DNA of 64,000 bases, taken from positions 1 through 64,000 of the forward strand of contig JAFKKG010000008.1 of assembly GCA_017305715.1 (NCBI GenBank). Reading direction: 5' to 3'. The number at the start of each line of letters is the position of its first letter. Position 1 is the first letter of the stretch. The DNA is from Hyphomicrobiales bacterium (lineage in GTDB: Bacteria > Pseudomonadota > Alphaproteobacteria > Rhizobiales > Xanthobacteraceae). A model generated the notes under the pieces. It saw only the letters and a program-made list of their open reading frames with translations, was not told the origin of the DNA and did no database searches. A program made the translations under genes and the position numbers. Below are positions 9,245 to 17,713 of this stretch, in pieces.

Positions 9245-9595
9245 ATGACGATGAGAAACCTGATTGCGTCCCGTTCGATCGTCGCTGTGCTGGTATTTTC
9301 GCCTCTGCCCGCTGCGAGTCCGGTACGCGCGGATCCCAATGAATCCGCGCAATTTTGCTGGGCGTTCGGCAAATACGATCACACGGTCTACTACGCCGAG
9401 GCCGAGGGCCGCGAGGACCGGCAGGCGAGCTTCGCAAGCCTGATGGAGATATCCGGGCTGTATCCGCAAACCATCGAATGCCGGATCGAAGACCTCAAAT
9501 CGCATCGATCGACGCGCGCGGCGCTGATGAAGCAATGGCGGGACTCCGAACTCGAAATCGTCAACACGACGTTCCTGTCGGACCTCGACTATTGA
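9245..9595 (+). CDS. Small secreted protein, unknown function
   Basis: With the ATG at 9245 the product has 116 residues, a signal peptide (MTMRNLIASRSIVAVLVFS, cleavage near VRA-DP) and a mature region of about 88 residues. The mature part has two cysteines (QFCWAFG and IECRI), an acidic and aromatic middle (YYAEAEGREDRQ) and a helical tail. A TTG at 9221 sits right behind a perfect AAGGAGG with only three bases between, and could instead be the start. I do not recognise a family. The protein probably acts in the periplasm. It ends 3 nt before the convergent IclR gene's stop. Confidence 0.65.
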   Translation: MTMRNLIASRSIVAVLVFSPLPAASPVRADPNESAQFCWAFGKYDHTVYYAEAEGREDRQASFASLMEISGLYPQTIECRIEDLKSHRSTRAALMKQWRDSELEIVNTTFLSDLDY

Positions 9596-9598
9596 CGC

Positions 9599-10447
9599 TC
9601 AGGCCGATGTCGCTTCCGGCATCACGCCGCCGAGCGCCGCCGTCAATTCCGCCGCCACCTCGCGCACGGTCGCTCCCAACGATGGCAGGCGATCGTCGGT
9701 GATACGGCTGGTCATGCCGGACACCGAGATCGCCGCCAAGGGTTCGCTGCAATCATTGTAGACCACGGCGGCAATGCAGCGCAGGCCCATGCAGGCCTCC
9801 TCGTCGTCGATCGCAAAACCCTGGCGCCGGATTTTTTCGAGCTCCCTGAACAACTCGCTCGGCCGCACGATCGATTTCTCCGTCAGCCGCGGCATGCCGT
9901 GGTGGCGGATGATGGTATGGACATCCTCGTCGGCATAGGTCGCCAGCACGGCCTTGCCGACGCCGGACGCCACCATCGCGACGCGGCCGCCGACCTGCGT
10001 CAGTGACCGCATGATCTCGCGGCTTTCCATCCGCGTCAGCACGACGATGAACTCGTCGTCGACCACGGCCAGATTGGCGGTCTCGCGCGTGAGGTCGCGC
10101 AGCTTGCGCAAATACGGCACGGCCTGCGCGGAAAAATTGCGGCGGCGGGCGAAGGTCGCGCCGACCGTAAAGGCCCGTGCGCCGACATGCCATTTCGATT
10201 CGGCGCGGTCGAACTGCACGAAACGCCGGCTTTCCAGCGTCGCCAGCAGACGATGCACGGTGGAGGTCGACAGTCCGGTGCGGATGGCGAGATCGCTGAG
10301 GCGATAGCCCTCGTCGTCCTCGGCAAGCGTTTCGATGATCGAGAGCGCGCGGTCGACGGACTGGACGCCGCCGTCCCGTGACTCAGGCTCGACGTCCGCG
10401 CCTGATTTCGGCTCGGGTGGTTTGCGCCGGATCACGTTTCGCTTCAT
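9599..10447 (-). CDS. IclR-family transcriptional regulator
   Basis: A 282-residue regulator with an N-terminal winged helix-turn-helix at about 28-90 (QSVDRALSIIETLAEDD, then LSTSTVHRLLATLESRRFV). The effector domain has the typical AMVASGVGKAVLATY stretch and the C-terminal EEACMGLRCIAAVVYN and AAISVSGMTSRI motifs. Such proteins bind small organic acids; the glyoxylate-responsive BhcR belongs to this type. Given the oxalate genes next door, a C2-acid ligand is plausible but unproven. The ATG at 10447 was chosen because upstream codons lie in repeat sequence. Confidence 0.9.
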   Translation of the reverse strand: MKRNVIRRKPPEPKSGADVEPESRDGGVQSVDRALSIIETLAEDDEGYRLSDLAIRTGLSTSTVHRLLATLESRRFVQFDRAESKWHVGARAFTVGATFARRRNFSAQAVPYLRKLRDLTRETANLAVVDDEFIVVLTRMESREIMRSLTQVGGRVAMVASGVGKAVLATYADEDVHTIIRHHGMPRLTEKSIVRPSELFRELEKIRRQGFAIDDEEACMGLRCIAAVVYNDCSEPLAAISVSGMTSRITDDRLPSLGATVREVAAELTAALGGVMPEATSA

Positions 10448-10455
10448 CGCGACCT

Positions 10456-10613
10456 GCCCGTTCTCCCTCGCCCCCTTGCGGGGAGAGGGTCGGGATGAAG
10501 GGGAGCTTCCACGGGTACGGTGAGAATTGGACTCGCGGAGAATCCCCCTCACCGTCCGACTTCGGTGCGCTTCGCGGGACGACCTCTCCCCGCAAGCGGG
10601 GAGAGGTCAGAAA
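10456..10613. repeat. Intergenic palindromic repeat (REP-type) pair
   Basis: Two inverted arms built on CTCCCCGC and GCGGGGAG face each other: CCCCTTGCGGGGAGAGGG near 10470 and CCTCTCCCCGCAAGCGGGGAGAGG near 10586-10610. About 90 bases with CCCCTCACCGTCCGACTTCG lie between them. This is a common repeat type in rhizobial intergenic DNA. It fills the space between the IclR and acyl-CoA synthetase genes and may also stop transcription. Confidence 0.65.
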
Positions 10614-10614
10614 A

Positions 10615-12744
10615 TCAGAGCAACCCCGCGCCCCTCGCCCATTTGTACTTGGCCCCCAACACTTCGACCGGCAGTTCGGTCGAGTAGGCATAGGCCGGGA
10701 TGCCGTTCTGGTAGAGATATTCGGCGGCCTCCTCGACCTCGACGTCGCCGGCGAGCGAGGCGACGATCGGCTTTACAAAGCCCTTGGCCTCCATCTCCTT
10801 CTTCACCTCGACCATGTTGCGGGCGAACACCATCGGCGGCGTGACGATGGTGTGCCAGTAACCGAGGATCAGCGAATGGATGCGCTCGTCCGACAGGCCG
10901 AGCTTCACCGTGTTGATGTAGGTGATCGGGGGCTCGCCGCCGGTGATATCCACGGGATTTCCGGCCGCACCGAATGGCGGGATGAATTTGCGGAACGCCG
11001 CATCGAGGTCCGGCGGCATCGCCATCAGCGACAGGCCGTTGTCCACGCAGGAATCCGACAGCAGCACGCCGGAGCCGCCGGCGCCGGTGATGATCAGCAC
11101 GTTCTCGCCCTTCGGCGTCGGCAACACCGGCATGCCGCGTGCGAATTCGAGCAATTGGCGAAGCGAGCGCGCGCGGATCACGCCGGATTGCTTGAAGACG
11201 TCCTCATAAATCTTGTCGTTGCCGGCGAGCGCGCCGGTGTGCGACGACGCCGCCTTCGCGCCGGCCGAGGTGCGGCCGGCCTTGAGCACGACAACCGGCT
11301 TCTTCTTGGAGACGCGCTTGGCGGCGTCGGCAAAGGCGCGGCCGTCTTTCAGGTCCTCGCAGTGCTGGGCGATCAGGTTGGTGTTGGGATCCTGCTCGAA
11401 GAACGCGAGCAGATCGTCCTCGTCGATATCGGACTTGTTGCCGAGGCCGACGATCGCCGAGACGCCCATTTTCGCCGAGCGCGAAAAACCGATGATCGCC
11501 ATGCCGATGCCGCCGGACTGCGACGACAGCGCCGCATGGCCCTTGACGTCGTAGGCGGTACAGAACGTGGCGCAGAGGTTCGACCAGGTATAGTAGAAGC
11601 CGTAGATGTTCGGCCCCATCAGGCGGACGTTGTACTTCTGGCCGATCTCGACGATCTCGGCCTGCAATTCCGGCGCGCCGGCTTCGGCGAAGCCCGACGG
11701 AATCAGCACGGCACCCGGGATTTTCTTCTCGCCGCATTCGATCAGTGCGCCGGCGACGAATTTGGCGGGGATCGCGAACACCGCGGTGTCGATGACACCG
11801 GGCACGTCCTTGACGCTCTTGTAGGCCTTGTAGCCCAGGATCTCGGCAGCCTTGGGGTGGATCGGATAGATGTCGCCCTTATAGCCGCCGTTGATCAGGT
11901 TCTTCATCACGGAATTGCCGATCTTGCCGTCCTCGGCGGAGGCGCCGATCACGGCGACCGCCTTCGGCTGCATGATGCGGTTCATCGCGGTGACGATTTC
12001 TTCGGTCGGGCGCGGCGCCGGCCGCGGCTTGTAGTCGAAGTCGACGACGATGCGCACGTCGGCAGCGATGGCGTCGTTCTTGGTGGCGAACACCGGGTTG
12101 AGGTCGAGCTCGACGATTTCGGGGAAGTCGCTGACGAGCTGCGACACTTTGACGATGACGGAAGCCAGCGCCTCGCGGTTGACGGGGTCGCCGCCGCGCA
12201 CGCCCTTCAACATGTCATGCGCCTGGATGCCATCGAGCATCGAGAGCGCGTCGTCCTTGGTGGCGGGCGCCAGGCGGAAGGTGATGTCCTTCAAAACTTC
12301 GACCAGCACGCCGCCGAGGCCGAAGGCGACCAGCTTGCCGAACGAGCCGTCGGTAATCGAGCCGACGATGACCTCGGTGCCGCCAGCCAGCATCTGCTGG
12401 ACCTGGATGCCCTCGATCTTGGCGTCCGCCTTGTATTTCTTCGCATTGGCCAGAATGGTGTCGTAGTTCTTTTCCGCATCCTGTGCGGTCTTGATGCCGA
12501 CCACGACGCCGCCGGCCTCGGTCTTGTGGAGAATGTCCGGCGAGACGATCTTCATCACGACCGGAAAACCCATATCGGATGCGAGTTTGGCCGCCTCCGC
12601 GGCGGACTTCGCAACGCCTTCCTTCGGCACGGGAATTCCGTAGGCATCGCAGACCAGCTTGCCCTCCGGAGCCGTCAGGCTGGTGCGTTTATCGGCCTTC
12701 ACCGCATCGAGAACCTTGCGGACCGCATCTTTGGGATTCGACAT
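10615..12744 (-). CDS. NDP-forming acyl-CoA synthetase (acetate-CoA ligase family)
   Basis: The ATG at 12744 follows AGGAGGAAG and gives 709 residues. Domains run in an unusual order. An ATP-grasp domain comes first (about 1-225, with FPVVMKIVSPDILHKTEAGGV and ELDLNPVF). A Rossmann CoA-binding domain follows (about 240-345, VAVIGASAEDGKIGNSVMKNL), then the succinyl-CoA-ligase-like half (ALSSQSGGIGMAIIGFS; AASSHTGALAGNDKIYEDVF). The usual fused order is CoA-binding first. Such enzymes make acyl-CoA from acid, CoA and ATP. It is transcribed away from the GntR-oxc-frc operon, with an operator of the shared type in its leader. It may therefore prime oxalyl- or formyl-CoA formation, which is inference. 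Confidence 0.9.
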   Translation of the reverse strand: MSNPKDAVRKVLDAVKADKRTSLTAPEGKLVCDAYGIPVPKEGVAKSAAEAAKLASDMGFPVVMKIVSPDILHKTEAGGVVVGIKTAQDAEKNYDTILANAKKYKADAKIEGIQVQQMLAGGTEVIVGSITDGSFGKLVAFGLGGVLVEVLKDITFRLAPATKDDALSMLDGIQAHDMLKGVRGGDPVNREALASVIVKVSQLVSDFPEIVELDLNPVFATKNDAIAADVRIVVDFDYKPRPAPRPTEEIVTAMNRIMQPKAVAVIGASAEDGKIGNSVMKNLINGGYKGDIYPIHPKAAEILGYKAYKSVKDVPGVIDTAVFAIPAKFVAGALIECGEKKIPGAVLIPSGFAEAGAPELQAEIVEIGQKYNVRLMGPNIYGFYYTWSNLCATFCTAYDVKGHAALSSQSGGIGMAIIGFSRSAKMGVSAIVGLGNKSDIDEDDLLAFFEQDPNTNLIAQHCEDLKDGRAFADAAKRVSKKKPVVVLKAGRTSAGAKAASSHTGALAGNDKIYEDVFKQSGVIRARSLRQLLEFARGMPVLPTPKGENVLIITGAGGSGVLLSDSCVDNGLSLMAMPPDLDAAFRKFIPPFGAAGNPVDITGGEPPITYINTVKLGLSDERIHSLILGYWHTIVTPPMVFARNMVEVKKEMEAKGFVKPIVASLAGDVEVEEAAEYLYQNGIPAYAYSTELPVEVLGAKYKWARGAGLL

Positions 12745-12768
12745 CGACTTCCTCCTGGGCAAATTTTA

Positions 12769-12785
12769 TGGCATTTGGTATGCCA
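12769..12785. promoter_or_regulatory. Oxalate-regulon operator candidate, site 1
   Basis: TGGCATTTGGTATGCCA has perfect 6-bp arms (TGGCAT and ATGCCA) around five bases. It lies 24 nt before the acyl-CoA synthetase ATG on the minus strand. It shares 16 of 17 bases with site 2, about 80 bp away in the same divergent intergenic region, the usual layout for a regulator that controls itself and its neighbour. Confidence 0.7.
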
Positions 12786-12849
12786 GCGACGAGAAAGTCA
12801 AGTCACCTGATGCCCCGGAAACGCTGAAAATACTGCCAACTTGACACGG

Positions 12850-12866
12850 TGGTATTTGGTATGCCA
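12850..12866. promoter_or_regulatory. Oxalate-regulon operator candidate, site 2
   Basis: TGGTATTTGGTATGCCA lies 3 nt after TTGACA, a perfect -35 hexamer at 12841-12846. It would therefore occupy the core promoter of the GntR-oxc-frc operon. This placement suggests repression by the GntR protein encoded 56 nt downstream. Confidence 0.7.
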
Positions 12867-12921
12867 AAAATATTAGACGTTATTCCTGTTACAACACGTC
12901 TCCCACTGGAGGAGACGAATC

Positions 12922-13653
12922 GTGCCCGCACGCAAACAACCCAAGGCGACGCCTGCCATGGCTGATGCAGATATCGCAATCGTCCGGATCGCACCTGAGA
13001 CGAGCTTCAAGAACAAGGCCTATGAGGCCTTGAAGGAAGCCATTCTCAAGATGGATATCTATGCGACCCCCGAGCAGGTGATGCTCGACGAACGCGCGCT
13101 GTCCGAACGCCTCGGCGTCAGCCGCACCCCCATTCGCGAAGCCATCGCGATGCTCGAGCAGGACGGCTTCGTCAAGACCGTGCCACGCCGCGGCATCGTC
13201 GTGGTCCGCCGCACCAAGACCGAAATCGTCGACATGATCCGCGCCTGGGCGGCGCTCGAAAGCATGGCGGCGCGGCTGATCACGACCACCGCGCGCAAGA
13301 AGGACATCACGGCGCTGCGTGACTTCTTCAAGGATTTCGGCAAGGACCGCCTGCCGCAGGATCATGTCGAGGAATATTCCAAGGCCAATATCGCCTTCCA
13401 TCAGGCGCTGATCTCGCTTTCGGAATCGCCGGTGCTGGTCGACATGACCAACGATATCCTGCTGCATGTGCGCGGCTACCGGCAACTGACGATCGGCCGC
13501 ACCGATCGCACCGCGACCTCGCTGCCCGAACATATGGGCATCATCGAAGCGCTCGAAGCGCGCGATACCGAACTCGCCGAAAAACGCGCGCGCGACCATA
13601 CGCTGGGGCTTGCCGCTTATGTCGAAGCGCACGGCCAGGAATTGTTCAGTTAG
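12922..13653 (+). CDS. GntR/FCD-family regulator of the oxalate operon
   Basis: The GTG start at 12922 follows TGGAGGAGAC. The 243-residue protein has a GntR winged helix at about 30-95 ([38 protein letters not shown]). An FCD effector domain covers about 105-230, with the metal- or acid-binding pattern of spaced Asp/Arg/His residues: [38 protein letters not shown] regulators usually bind carboxylic acids and release DNA. It sits upstream of oxc and frc in the same direction, 59 nt before oxc, and next to two copies of the shared operator. It is the obvious candidate to bind all six sites. Oxalate, oxalyl-CoA or formate could be the ligand. Confidence 0.92.
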   Translation: MPARKQPKATPAMADADIAIVRIAPETSFKNKAYEALKEAILKMDIYATPEQVMLDERALSERLGVSRTPIREAIAMLEQDGFVKTVPRRGIVVVRRTKTEIVDMIRAWAALESMAARLITTTARKKDITALRDFFKDFGKDRLPQDHVEEYSKANIAFHQALISLSESPVLVDMTNDILLHVRGYRQLTIGRTDRTATSLPEHMGIIEALEARDTELAEKRARDHTLGLAAYVEAHGQELFS

Positions 13654-13712
13654 AGAATTCACAGCAGAAGACGACCAACTCGTCCGAACCACGAGATCAG
13701 GGAGAAAGTGGA

Positions 13713-15446
13713 ATGTCCGTCACCGCAGCCAAGAGCATCGATCCCAATCAAGCCGAGCGTGAACTCACCGACGGCTTTAATCTGATGATCGATGCGCTGA
13801 AGCTCAACGGGCTCACCACGATCTATGGCGTACCCGGCATTCCGATCACGGATTTCGGCCGCATGGCGCAGGCCGCGGGCATCCGCGTGATCTCGTTCCG
13901 CCACGAACAGAACGCCGGCAACGCCGCCGCGATCGCCGGCTATTTGACCAAGAAACCCGGCGTTTGCCTCACGGTTTCGGCGCCGGGCTTCCTCAACGGC
14001 CTCACGGCGCTGGCCCACGCCACCACCAACTGCTTCCCGATGATCCTGATCTCGGGCTCTTCCGAACGCGAGATCGTCGACCTGCAGCAGGGCGACTATG
14101 AAGAGATGGACCAGCTCGCGATCGCCAAGCCGCTGTGCAAGGCGGCGTTCCGCGTGCTGCACGCCCAGGATATCGGCATTGGCCTTGCGCGCGCCATCCG
14201 CGCCGCGGTGTCGGGCCGTCCGGGCGGTGTCTATCTCGATCTGCCGGCAAAATTGTTCGGCCAGGTGATGGACGCCGAGGCCGGACAGAAATCATTGGTG
14301 AAGGTGATCGACGCCGCGCCGGCGCAGATCCCCGCCCCTTCGGCGGTGAAGCGCGCGCTCGACGTGCTCAAAAGCGCAAAGCGTCCGCTCATCATCCTCG
14401 GCAAGGGCGCGGCCTACGCCCAGGCCGATGAGGCCATCAAGAGTTTCGTCGAGAAGAGCGGCGTTCCGTTCCTGCCCATGAGCATGGCCAAGGGATTGCT
14501 GTCCGACCTGCATCCGCAATGCGCCGGTGCCGCGCGTTCGACCGTCCTGAAAGACGCCGACGTCGTGATGCTGATCGGCGCGCGCCTCAACTGGCTGTTG
14601 TCGCACGGCAAGGGCAAGACCTGGGGCGAAGCTCCGAAGAAATTCATCCAGATCGACATCGAGCCCAGGGAAATGGACTCCAACGTCGAGATCGTCGCTC
14701 CCGTGGTCGGCGACATCGGCTCCTGCGTCTCGGCACTGCTCGAAGGCATGGGCGCGAACTGGACCGCGGCGCCGTCCGACTGGACCGCGGCGGTTGCCAG
14801 GAAGCGCGAGGAGAACGTCGCCAAGATGGCGCCGCGGCTGATGAACAACAATTCGCCGATGGATTATCATGGCGCGCTCGGCGTGCTCAGGACCATCATC
14901 AAGGAACGGCCGGACGCCATCCTCGTCAACGAAGGCGCCAACACGCTCGATCTCGCCCGCGGCGTGATCGACATGCACCAGCCGCGCAAGCGCATCGACG
15001 TCGGCACCTGGGGCGTGATGGGCATCGGCATGGGCTATTGCATTGCGGCTGCGATCGAGACCGGCAAGCCGGTGCTCGCGGTCGAAGGCGACTCGGCGTT
15101 CGGTTTCTCCGGCATGGAGGTCGAGACGATCTGCCGGTACAATTTGCCGGTCTGCATCGTGATCTTCAACAATGACGGCATCTATCGCGGCACCGACGTC
15201 AATTCGGCGGGCTCCGATCCGGCGCCCACGGTGTTCGTCAAGGGCTCGCGCTACGACAAGATGATGGAAGCGTTCGGCGGCGTCGGCGTCCACGCCACCT
15301 CCCCGGACGAACTGAAGCGCGCCGTCAACGCCGCGATGGATTCCGGCAAGCCGACGCTGATCAACGCCGTGATCGATCCTGCGGCCGGCTCCGAGAGCGG
15401 CCGTATCGGCAACCTCAATCCGCAAAGCGTGCTGAAGAAGAAGTAA
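13713..15446 (+). CDS. oxc: Oxalyl-CoA decarboxylase
   Basis: This thiamine-diphosphate enzyme converts oxalyl-CoA to formyl-CoA and CO2 in the cytosol. The 577-residue length fits the family. Glu65 in [12 protein letters not shown] is the TPP-activating glutamate. The TPP/Mg motif runs from GDS (Asp460) to NND (Asn486-Asn487), and the [13 protein letters not shown] start is typical of Oxc. The C-terminal lid (GRIGNLNP) is also present. A ribosome site GGGAGAAAG precedes the ATG. Together with frc, 60 nt downstream, it forms the catalytic core of oxalate breakdown. Acetolactate synthase and related TPP enzymes are the alternatives, but the pairing with frc makes Oxc nearly certain. Confidence 0.97.
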   Translation: MSVTAAKSIDPNQAERELTDGFNLMIDALKLNGLTTIYGVPGIPITDFGRMAQAAGIRVISFRHEQNAGNAAAIAGYLTKKPGVCLTVSAPGFLNGLTALAHATTNCFPMILISGSSEREIVDLQQGDYEEMDQLAIAKPLCKAAFRVLHAQDIGIGLARAIRAAVSGRPGGVYLDLPAKLFGQVMDAEAGQKSLVKVIDAAPAQIPAPSAVKRALDVLKSAKRPLIILGKGAAYAQADEAIKSFVEKSGVPFLPMSMAKGLLSDLHPQCAGAARSTVLKDADVVMLIGARLNWLLSHGKGKTWGEAPKKFIQIDIEPREMDSNVEIVAPVVGDIGSCVSALLEGMGANWTAAPSDWTAAVARKREENVAKMAPRLMNNNSPMDYHGALGVLRTIIKERPDAILVNEGANTLDLARGVIDMHQPRKRIDVGTWGVMGIGMGYCIAAAIETGKPVLAVEGDSAFGFSGMEVETICRYNLPVCIVIFNNDGIYRGTDVNSAGSDPAPTVFVKGSRYDKMMEAFGGVGVHATSPDELKRAVNAAMDSGKPTLINAVIDPAAGSESGRIGNLNPQSVLKKK

Positions 15447-15506
15447 TTCATTTCATTTCCCGATCCATCCTGCGTTGCAGGGCAGACAGAGTACGGAGCA
15501 TAGACG

Positions 15507-16784
15507 ATGACAAAGGCGCTCAAGGGCGTTCGCATTCTCGACTTCACCCACGTCCAGTCGGGACCGACCTGCACGCAGTTGCTGGCCTGGTTCGGCGCCG
15601 ACGTGATCAAGGTCGAGCGTCCCGGCGTCGGCGACATCACGCGTGGCCAGTTGCAGGACATCCCCAATGTGGACAGCCTGTATTTCACCATGCTGAACCA
15701 CAACAAGCGCTCGATCACGCTCGACACCAAGAACCCGAAGGGCAAGGAAGTCCTCACCGCGCTGATCAAGACCTGCGACGTGCTGGTGGAGAATTTCGGT
15801 CCCGGCGTGCTCGATCGCATGGGTTTTCCGTGGGAGAAGATCCAGGCCATCAACCCGAAGATGATCGTGGCCTCGATCAAGGGCTTTGGCCCCGGCCCCT
15901 ATGAAGACTGCAAGGTGTATGAGAACGTCGCCCAGTGCACCGGCGGCGCGGCGTCGACCACCGGCTTTCGCGACGGCCTGCCGCTGGTCACCGGCGCGCA
16001 GATCGGCGACAGCGGCACCGGGTTGCATCTCGCGCTCGGCATCGTCACCGCGCTCTATCAGCGCACCGTCACCGGCAAGGGCCAGAAGGTCACGGCTGCG
16101 ATGCAGGACGGCGTACTGAATCTCGCGCGCGTCAAACTGCGCGACCAGCAGCGCCTCGCCCATGGCCCGCTGAAGGAATACAGCCAGTTCGGCGAAGGCA
16201 TTCCGTTCGGCGACGCGGTGCCGCGCGCCGGCAACGATTCCGGCGGCGGCCAGCCCGGCCGCATCCTCAAATGCAAGGGCTGGGAGACCGATCCGAACGC
16301 CTACATCTATTTCATCACCCAGGCGCCGGTGTGGGAGAAGATCTGCGACGTGATCGGCGAGCCGACCTGGAAGACCGATCCGAACTACGCCAAGCCCCCG
16401 GCCCGCCTGCCGCGCCTCAACGAGATTTTTGCCCGCATCGAACAATGGACGATGACGAAGACGAAATTCGAGGCGATGGAGATTCTCAACAAGGACGACA
16501 TCCCCTGCGGGCCGATCCTGTCGATGAAGGAACTGGCGGAAGACCAGTCGCTGCGCGCCACCGGCACCGTCGTCGAGGTCGATCATCCGACCCGCGGCAA
16601 GTACATCTCGGTCGGCAACCCGATCAAGCTGTCGGACTCGCCGTCGGAAGTGACGCGCTCCCCGCTGCTCGGCGAACACACCGACGAAATCCTGCGCCAG
16701 GTGCTCGGCTTCTCGGACCATCAGGTCGCCGAGATTCATGACTCCGGCGCGCTCGATCCGCCGCGCAAGCAGGCGGCCGAGTAA
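15507..16784 (+). CDS. frc: Formyl-CoA:oxalate CoA-transferase
   Basis: A class III CoA-transferase of 425 residues, the usual Frc length. It moves CoA from formyl-CoA to oxalate, giving oxalyl-CoA for Oxc and free formate. The catalytic aspartate is Asp168 in [16 protein letters not shown]. The glycine loop that closes over the intermediate reads [11 protein letters not shown], and Frc-like stretches include [18 protein letters not shown]. It follows oxc in one operon, and a strong terminator lies 30 nt after its stop. The formate it releases is the substrate of the fds dehydrogenase encoded further right. Confidence 0.97.
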   Translation: MTKALKGVRILDFTHVQSGPTCTQLLAWFGADVIKVERPGVGDITRGQLQDIPNVDSLYFTMLNHNKRSITLDTKNPKGKEVLTALIKTCDVLVENFGPGVLDRMGFPWEKIQAINPKMIVASIKGFGPGPYEDCKVYENVAQCTGGAASTTGFRDGLPLVTGAQIGDSGTGLHLALGIVTALYQRTVTGKGQKVTAAMQDGVLNLARVKLRDQQRLAHGPLKEYSQFGEGIPFGDAVPRAGNDSGGGQPGRILKCKGWETDPNAYIYFITQAPVWEKICDVIGEPTWKTDPNYAKPPARLPRLNEIFARIEQWTMTKTKFEAMEILNKDDIPCGPILSMKELAEDQSLRATGTVVEVDHPTRGKYISVGNPIKLSDSPSEVTRSPLLGEHTDEILRQVLGFSDHQVAEIHDSGALDPPRKQAAE

Positions 16785-16813
16785 GCCGTCGGTTCAGTGT
16801 TTGGAAAATAGCA

Positions 16814-16839
16814 GGCCGCCGGTTTTCCGGCGGCCTTTT
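16814..16839 (+). terminator. Rho-independent terminator after frc
   Basis: GGCCGCCGG and CCGGCGGCC form a perfect 9-bp stem with a TTTT loop, followed by TTTT. It should end the GntR-oxc-frc transcript. Confidence 0.85.
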
Positions 16840-16919
16840 CGCTATCGGAACAGCTCAACACCCCCTTATGTTGCGATGCAAAAGACTAATTGCTGCCATG
16901 CAAACAAATGCGTTGTGTG

Positions 16920-16936
16920 TGGTATCTGGTATACAT
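16920..16936. promoter_or_regulatory. Oxalate-regulon operator candidate, site 3
   Basis: TGGTATCTGGTATACAT matches TGGYAT-N5-ATRCCA except for one base in the right arm (CAT for CCA). It lies 59 nt before the ATG of the 45-residue gene, with TTGTGT one base upstream as a possible -35. Confidence 0.6.
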
Positions 16937-16995
16937 AAATTCACGCCAGATGATGAAGCGGAGTTGCTCCGCACCTTCGAAAAAGGCGCCCCTCA

Positions 16996-17133
16996 ATGTC
17001 CAAGACTGCATCCATCGGCCTCGCCCCCTCCAGCACCCTGTTCGCCCGGCTGATGGCCACCATCGACCGCCTTCTGACCGCGAGCGCCCGCATCGCCGTG
17101 CGCAACGGCGACCTGCCCCGTTTCGGCCTCTGA
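16996..17133 (+). CDS. Small protein in the oxalate island (45 aa)
   Basis: A 45-residue reading frame sits alone between its own candidate operator and its own terminator. This is strong structural evidence that it is expressed. The product begins MSKTASIGLAPSSTLFARL, has an amphipathic helix in the middle (LMATIDRLLTASARIAVR) and ends RNGDLPRFGL. It has one short basic helix, no cysteine and no membrane segment. The tail is loosely like that of DUF1127-type small alphaproteobacterial proteins, but I cannot assign it firmly. The ribosome site is weak (AAAAGGCGCC). A role in oxalate growth, or as a small RNA-binding or regulatory protein, is guesswork from location. Confidence 0.6.
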   Translation: MSKTASIGLAPSSTLFARLMATIDRLLTASARIAVRNGDLPRFGL

Positions 17134-17203
17134 GCCGATAAAACAAGGCGCGGCCAACGCTGCGCCTTCGGTTCGACGACTTCAGGTTTCCTCCCAGACT
17201 AAA

Positions 17204-17233
17204 AGGCCCTGGTTTTCCGGGGCCTCTTTTTTT
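17204..17233 (+). terminator. Rho-independent terminator after the 45-residue gene
   Basis: AGGCCCTGG and CCGGGGCCT pair over 9 bp, with one G-T wobble, around a TTTT loop. A run of seven T residues follows. Confidence 0.85.
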
Positions 17234-17319
17234 GTGTGCCTCGCGACCGCGAACCGGCGCCGCATCTGCGACAAATCAGCCCGGAGCCATGCATCGGCAT
17301 CACTATTCGTTTGCAGTCT

Positions 17320-17336
17320 TGGCATATCGCATACCA
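17320..17336. promoter_or_regulatory. Oxalate-regulon operator candidate, site 4
   Basis: TGGCATATCGCATACCA matches TGGYAT-N5-ATRCCA fully. TTGCAG lies three bases upstream as a possible -35. The next gene, a TTT binding protein, starts 377 nt downstream, so the leader would be long. Confidence 0.65.
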
Positions 17337-17713
17337 ATATGCGTGCAAGCGTTCCGGATTTGAAAACGGGTGCGGTGACGGGATGGGATGGGTTTTCACG
17401 GCGCCAATTTTCACGGCGCCAAGGCGACTGGTCGGCGGTTTGACCGTTTGTCACGCACGGACCATCGCGAAGGCCCGCCCGCGCGTCGGCTCGCCATTCA
17501 AGCTTATCCGAAAGACGCGGATGCTGCGCGATCAGGTCGGCATTACAGTCATATCTGCCACTCTAACCTGCAATGTCACCTGACTAAACTTCACGATAAG
17601 GCTGGAAAACTGCCAGGACTTGAAGTGGATTCGAAGTGTTGAGTTGAGAGTTACGTTAAAGGCAAAGCCGGCAAAGAACGGTGCGTCTAAAATCCTGATG
17701 GGGAGTAAGCCAA
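17337..17713. other. Long leader before the second TTT operon, with a 15-bp tandem duplication
   Basis: No convincing gene lies here. The only notable structure is a perfect tandem copy of TTTTCACGGCGCCAA at 17393-17407 and 17408-17422, each unit holding the palindrome GGCGCC. A minus-strand reading frame covers part of the region, but it also runs through the upstream terminator and operator, so I reject it. The last bases hold the ribosome site (GGGGAGTAAG) of the binding-protein gene. Confidence 0.6.

Noticed and set aside
7491-9437. Long minus-strand frame across the GMC oxidoreductase
   Set aside because: Antisense shadow; no start signal, no family features.
10378-12810. Long plus-strand frame across the acyl-CoA synthetase gene
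   Set aside because: It lies opposite a gene with clear domains and a ribosome site, and its own product is low-complexity.
17182-17454. 90-codon minus-strand frame before the second TTT operon
   Set aside because: It runs through a terminator and an operator of the plus strand and has no domain.
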